DNA of 8,797 nucleotides, from assembly GCA_024695315.1 (NCBI GenBank), contig JAILIJ010000076.1, positions 1-8,797 of the forward strand, written 5' to 3'. Numbering within the stretch: the stretch's first letter is position 1; every line of letters begins with the position of its first letter. Below, piece by piece: positions 5,651 to 8,797 of this stretch. The translations under genes were made by a program, and so were the position numbers. Below the pieces are notes generated by a model that did no database searches, was not told the DNA's origin, and was given only the letters and a program-made list of their open reading frames with translations. The stretch is from Bacteroidaceae bacterium (GTDB lineage: Bacteria; Bacteroidota; Bacteroidia; Bacteroidales; Bacteroidaceae).

Positions 5651-7936
5651 TTAGTTTGCTTTAAGGTATATTACACGGCTTGCCCAGTCGTTCTGGTCGT
5701 GATAGTTTACGATGTGCTTAAATGGCACTTCAAGACCATTTTTCATGAGGTAGTCACCTGTGTATGTTTTTCCCTCACAGTCGAGTGGGGTAGTGTCAAT
5801 TTTATTTAACTCGTGGACTGTATATTTCTTTGATGGATCGAGACCTGCCATTTTGATTCTTGGTAGATGTTGATTGACGAATGTCTCAAGTTTATACCAA
5901 TAGAATACAGCTTCTTGTTTGTTGTCGGAGACATACATGAGTGATGCCAGGTTGTCGCCTGCGTATGGAGAGTGTAGACGGTAGAGGTTACCGAACTGAA
6001 CGATAGGACGTATTTTCTTGTAATCGGATATAGCTTGTCGACATAGTGTCTTTTCTGCTTCTGTCATGTTCTTTGGCTGAATCTCCATTCCTAATCGTCC
6101 TGACATAGCGACGTCACATCTGAATTTTAGAGGAATGGTACGGAATGTTTGGTGGTTAGGAGTTGCAGATATGTGGCTTGCCATTGCTATTGCTGGGAAG
6201 AAATAGCTTGTTCCCCATTGCATATAGATACGCTGTAGGGCATCTGTGTCATCGCTGACCCAGAATTCGTCAAAGTATGGTAGAAGGGCATAGTTTGCTC
6301 GTCCTCCTCCGCTGGCACAGTCTTGTATGATGACGTCTGGATATTTGTCACGTATCCTTTGACATACCTTTATGAGTCCTTTATGGTAATCTATGTATAG
6401 ATGAGACTGCTCGTTCTTGGATAGGTATTGTGAGCCATGATTCATGACTGGTGCATTGGCATCCCATTTGATATAAGCTATTTCTGGATATTTTGTCAGT
6501 AAATTGTCTACAATATTGAAAACAAAATCTTGAACTTTTGGATTGGATAGATCGAGAACAACTTGTGTGCCTCCGCGACCAAGTACAGGCTTGCGTCCTG
6601 GAGCTTTTATGATCCAGTCAGGATGCTTCTCGTATAGCTCACTTGTTGTATTGGACATCTCTGGTTCTATCCATATACCAAATTTTACGCCATTTTTCTT
6701 TGCATCTCTTAAGAGTCCCTCGATTCCTTCTGGCAGTTTATTTTTGTCTACAACCCAGTCGCCAAGAGAAGAATTGTCGGTTTTGCGTGGATATTTATCT
6801 CCGAACCAACCGTCGTCCATTACAAATAGTTCGCCTCCCATGGATGCTATATCAGCCATCATTTGGTCCATTCCTTTCTGGTTGATGTCAAAATATACAC
6901 CTTCCCATGAGTTTAGTAGTATGTCACGTTGTTTGTCGGCATGACGTAGCTGGTAGTTTCGAGCCCAAGTGTGATAGTTGCGTGATGCACCAGAAAGGCC
7001 CTCGTTTGAGAATGTGTAGGCGACATGTGGCGTGGTGAATGTCTCACCTTTCTTTAAAAGATATTCAGAGTTGTCTGGGTTTATTCCTGCGAAATAATAA
7101 TGGTATTCAGAGTCATCTGTGTCTATCGTTATTTGGTAATTACCAGAGTACATGAGGGCGGCACCGATTACGTCGCCCGCGTTTTCTTGTGCTTTACCTT
7201 CGAGAGAGAACATTACTTCCTGACGGTCGGTAGTGGCATTTCTCAGTCCATCCTTATTTTTTATTACGAGCATTCCGTTGTTGAGCTTTTCCTCAACAAG
7301 TTGTGCTTCTGCTGCCCATGAACCGTGGAAATGGCTTACATATACGTCGCCACGACGTATAGGCATACATGAACTATAGAATTGAGTAAGTTTGACTGTT
7401 CCCTTTTCAAGATTCTCTATATCGCTCCAGCATTCTATCATGTCGACATCATTATATGCTTGATAATATAGATGTACGAGAGATGGATAGAGGGGGTCTT
7501 TTAGTGTTATGGTTAGCAATTTACCTGAACGTTCTTTACCATTTGGGGCTTTGTCTGATATGTCTGTTACCTTATAGTCTTGTACGAGAAGGTTAGTAGA
7601 CATATTTCCATCTACATGTGTCATTGCTAATGCTGTTTCGCTCATGGTGTGTGTGGCTCCATAGGCAGGGAAAAGTTCAAGGTGTGACCAGTTTGCATTT
7701 GTTGGTTCTGGCAGAACGTTTAGGTCGTATGTAGAGAGTCTTTGACCATAGTATACAAACTTAGGTTCTCCGTCTTTCCAAAGATCAACAACTAAACTGT
7801 TGTTAGGAGTATGTATCTCTATTTTTTCTGCGTTTCCAGGAATGGAAGAACTCAATAGTAGGAGTGCTAGGCTGGTAACTTTACCTACTGATTGAGAAAG
7901 AAAAGTAAGCTGTTGTTTCATGTATTTTGTTTTCAT
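5651..7936 (-). CDS. Secreted GH36 alpha-galactosidase-like enzyme
   Basis: The 761-residue protein has the GH36 (melibiase) layout: an N-terminal beta-supersandwich (about 38-330), a catalytic TIM barrel (about 340-640) and a C-terminal beta domain. Motifs in order are NSWEGVYFD (342-350), DDGWFG (374-379), GIWIEPEM (420-427), IKWDAN (489-494) with likely nucleophile Asp492, CASGGGR (540-546), and WVSDDTDA (559-566), which carries the acid/base Asp. Family members hydrolyse terminal alpha-1,6-galactose from oligosaccharides or galactomannan. The usual KWDxNR reads KWDANA here, so a conserved Arg is replaced by Ala495. A long hydrophobic run (20-31) ends before GNA-EK, suggesting Sec export to the periplasm. 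Met6 (7921) is an alternative start giving a shorter signal; Met1 is kept because TAATATT precedes it, as it does the GH31 start. It lies between the isomerase (51-base gap) and GH31 (14-base gap), in one operon. Confidence 0.92.
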   Translation of the reverse strand: MKTKYMKQQLTFLSQSVGKVTSLALLLLSSSIPGNAEKIEIHTPNNSLVVDLWKDGEPKFVYYGQRLSTYDLNVLPEPTNANWSHLELFPAYGATHTMSETALAMTHVDGNMSTNLLVQDYKVTDISDKAPNGKERSGKLLTITLKDPLYPSLVHLYYQAYNDVDMIECWSDIENLEKGTVKLTQFYSSCMPIRRGDVYVSHFHGSWAAEAQLVEEKLNNGMLVIKNKDGLRNATTDRQEVMFSLEGKAQENAGDVIGAALMYSGNYQITIDTDDSEYHYYFAGINPDNSEYLLKKGETFTTPHVAYTFSNEGLSGASRNYHTWARNYQLRHADKQRDILLNSWEGVYFDINQKGMDQMMADIASMGGELFVMDDGWFGDKYPRKTDNSSLGDWVVDKNKLPEGIEGLLRDAKKNGVKFGIWIEPEMSNTTSELYEKHPDWIIKAPGRKPVLGRGGTQVVLDLSNPKVQDFVFNIVDNLLTKYPEIAYIKWDANAPVMNHGSQYLSKNEQSHLYIDYHKGLIKVCQRIRDKYPDVIIQDCASGGGRANYALLPYFDEFWVSDDTDALQRIYMQWGTSYFFPAIAMASHISATPNHQTFRTIPLKFRCDVAMSGRLGMEIQPKNMTEAEKTLCRQAISDYKKIRPIVQFGNLYRLHSPYAGDNLASLMYVSDNKQEAVFYWYKLETFVNQHLPRIKMAGLDPSKKYTVHELNKIDTTPLDCEGKTYTGDYLMKNGLEVPFKHIVNYHDQNDWASRVIYLKAN

Positions 7937-7987
7937 AAATATTATGTTTAAGTAGTGGGTCTTCTTTTTTGTTTTATTTATAAAGGC

Positions 7988-8797
7988 TTACATTGTTGCC
8001 GTTAGGAATGTTCCATTTCCAAAGATGTAGAGAACATTTTCGGACGCAGGTACTAATACGGTTTCGCCCTGACGAATATGTATTCCATTGATATTGGCTT
8101 CGCCCCAGAGACACATGACAACTACGAACGAGTCACATTCAAAGTCGATCTGAGCAGCCACTTGTACTACCACTCGATGGACGATAAAATATGGACAGTT
8201 GATGAGCTGGGATGTTGGTTTTGTGGAGTCGTAGCTGGTACGGTATTCGGGCCATACTTGATAGTCTATGGCATCTTTGGCCTGTTCAACATGTAACTCA
8301 CGTGGTTTGCCGTGCGCATCCTTTCTGCCGAAATCGTACACGCGGTATGTTATGTCACTCGTCTGCTGTATTTCCGCAAGAAAATTGCCTGCTCCTATGG
8401 CGTGTAGTCTACCCGCAGGAATGAAGTATAAATCGCCATCGTGGCTCTCGTGAGTGGCTATAACAGAAGCCATAGGGTTTTCTCCCGTTCCGTCTTCGTT
8501 TCCTTCGGCTGTTACAAGACGTTCGTAGTCGTCAGGACTAATGGACTTACGGAGACCATTATAGATCTTTGCCCCCACATCAGCCTTGATGACGTACCAC
8601 ATCTCCGTTTTTCCAGCACATCCATGTCGTTCCATAGCCAACTTATCATCTGGGTGAACCTGAATGGAGAGGTCCTGTCTTGAGTCGATGAGTTTGACAA
8701 GAATCGGGAATTTATTTCCGTATTTCTTATAAACCTTATCCCCAACAAGTAGTCCTTTGTATTTATCAATAAGCTCGGTAAGCGTAAGTCCTACATC
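7988..8797 (-). CDS. manA: Class I mannose-6-phosphate isomerase, N-terminus cut by the window edge
   Basis: This cytoplasmic zinc enzyme interconverts mannose-6-phosphate and fructose-6-phosphate. The frame is open to base 8797, giving 269 visible residues; the short bacterial type is a little over 300, so roughly 50 N-terminal residues and the start lie outside. The TTG at 8641 is internal. Zinc ligands are visible: Gln and His of QVHPDD (8645-8662), Glu of GKTEMWYV (8603-8605) and His of RLHAIG (8402-8404). The downstream TYRVYDFGR carries the catalytic Arg (8342-8344). The C-terminal cupin half ends in a compact strand set (VLVPASENVLYIFG). It is the first visible gene of the minus-strand group, 51 bases before the GH36 gene, with no terminator between. 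Its presence suggests that mannose is among the sugars released or used by this locus. The symbol follows family usage; an isolated allele name cannot be read from sequence. Confidence 0.94.
   Translation of the reverse strand, partial: DVGLTLTELIDKYKGLLVGDKVYKKYGNKFPILVKLIDSRQDLSIQVHPDDKLAMERHGCAGKTEMWYVIKADVGAKIYNGLRKSISPDDYERLVTAEGNEDGTGENPMASVIATHESHDGDLYFIPAGRLHAIGAGNFLAEIQQTSDITYRVYDFGRKDAHGKPRELHVEQAKDAIDYQVWPEYRTSYDSTKPTSQLINCPYFIVHRVVVQVAAQIDFECDSFVVVMCLWGEANINGIHIRQGETVLVPASENVLYIFGNGTFLTATM

Noticed and set aside
6543..6944. 133-codon plus-strand frame inside the GH36 gene
   Set aside because: It is antisense to the conserved catalytic barrel of GH36, and its sequence has no recognisable domain.
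8639..8641. TTG as the start of the isomerase
   Set aside because: The frame stays open and family-like for another 52 codons upstream, including the first zinc ligands, so this is an internal leucine.
8512..8769. 85-codon minus-strand frame near the right edge
   Set aside because: It overlaps the isomerase in another frame. The isomerase frame carries the zinc-site motifs QVHPDD and GKTEMWYV and is open to the window edge.
1..8797. CRISPR array, tRNA, rRNA, insertion sequence or phage/defence gene
   Set aside because: I found no regular repeat-spacer pattern, no tRNA-like cloverleaf with a CCA-type end, no transposase-like frame and no defence-domain motif on either strand.

Overview
The window looks like chromosomal DNA from a Bacteroidota bacterium, most likely Bacteroidales and perhaps Prevotella-like. 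The support is AT-rich spacers, start codons with no Shine-Dalgarno sequence, secreted enzymes with short Sec signals ending in A-Q or A-E, a two-gene glycoside hydrolase cluster next to a sugar-phosphate isomerase, and a TAnnTTTG-type -7 box in the only long spacer. The genus is inference; the phylum is fairly safe.

Left part, plus strand (1-2246): the C-terminal half of a large M16 (insulinase/PqqL-type) zinc peptidase runs in from outside the window. It overlaps by ATGA a secreted protein of the ChaN haem-binding/Tiki-like family. The two are translationally coupled and may share an envelope role, possibly in iron or haem handling.

Middle (2247-3320): a gene-free convergent spacer of about 1.07 kb. 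A strong terminator at 2467-2504 closes the plus-strand pair, and a bidirectional terminator at 3241-3275 closes the minus-strand operon. Between them lie about 735 bases of unassigned AT-rich DNA holding helically phased A-tracts, a 13-base direct repeat, a TATATTTG promoter-like box, a 25-codon micro-ORF and two small inverted-repeat structures.

Right part, minus strand (8797 down to 3321): class I mannose-6-phosphate isomerase (N-terminus cut by the window edge), then a secreted GH36 alpha-galactosidase-like enzyme, then a secreted GH31 alpha-glycosidase, with gaps of 51 and 14 bases. The exported enzymes would remove alpha-linked galactose and alpha-linked glucose or xylose from a glycan. 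The isomerase would send mannose-6-phosphate into glycolysis. The set fits a small saccharolytic operon, possibly for a galactosylated mannan, but the substrate is inferred. No SusC/SusD pair or regulator is visible.

I see no CRISPR array, tRNA, rRNA, insertion sequence or phage gene. Most of the window is ordinary. The best leads are the M16-ChaN pairing, the non-canonical GH36 nucleophile motif, the unresolved GH31 specificity and the unexplained spacer.
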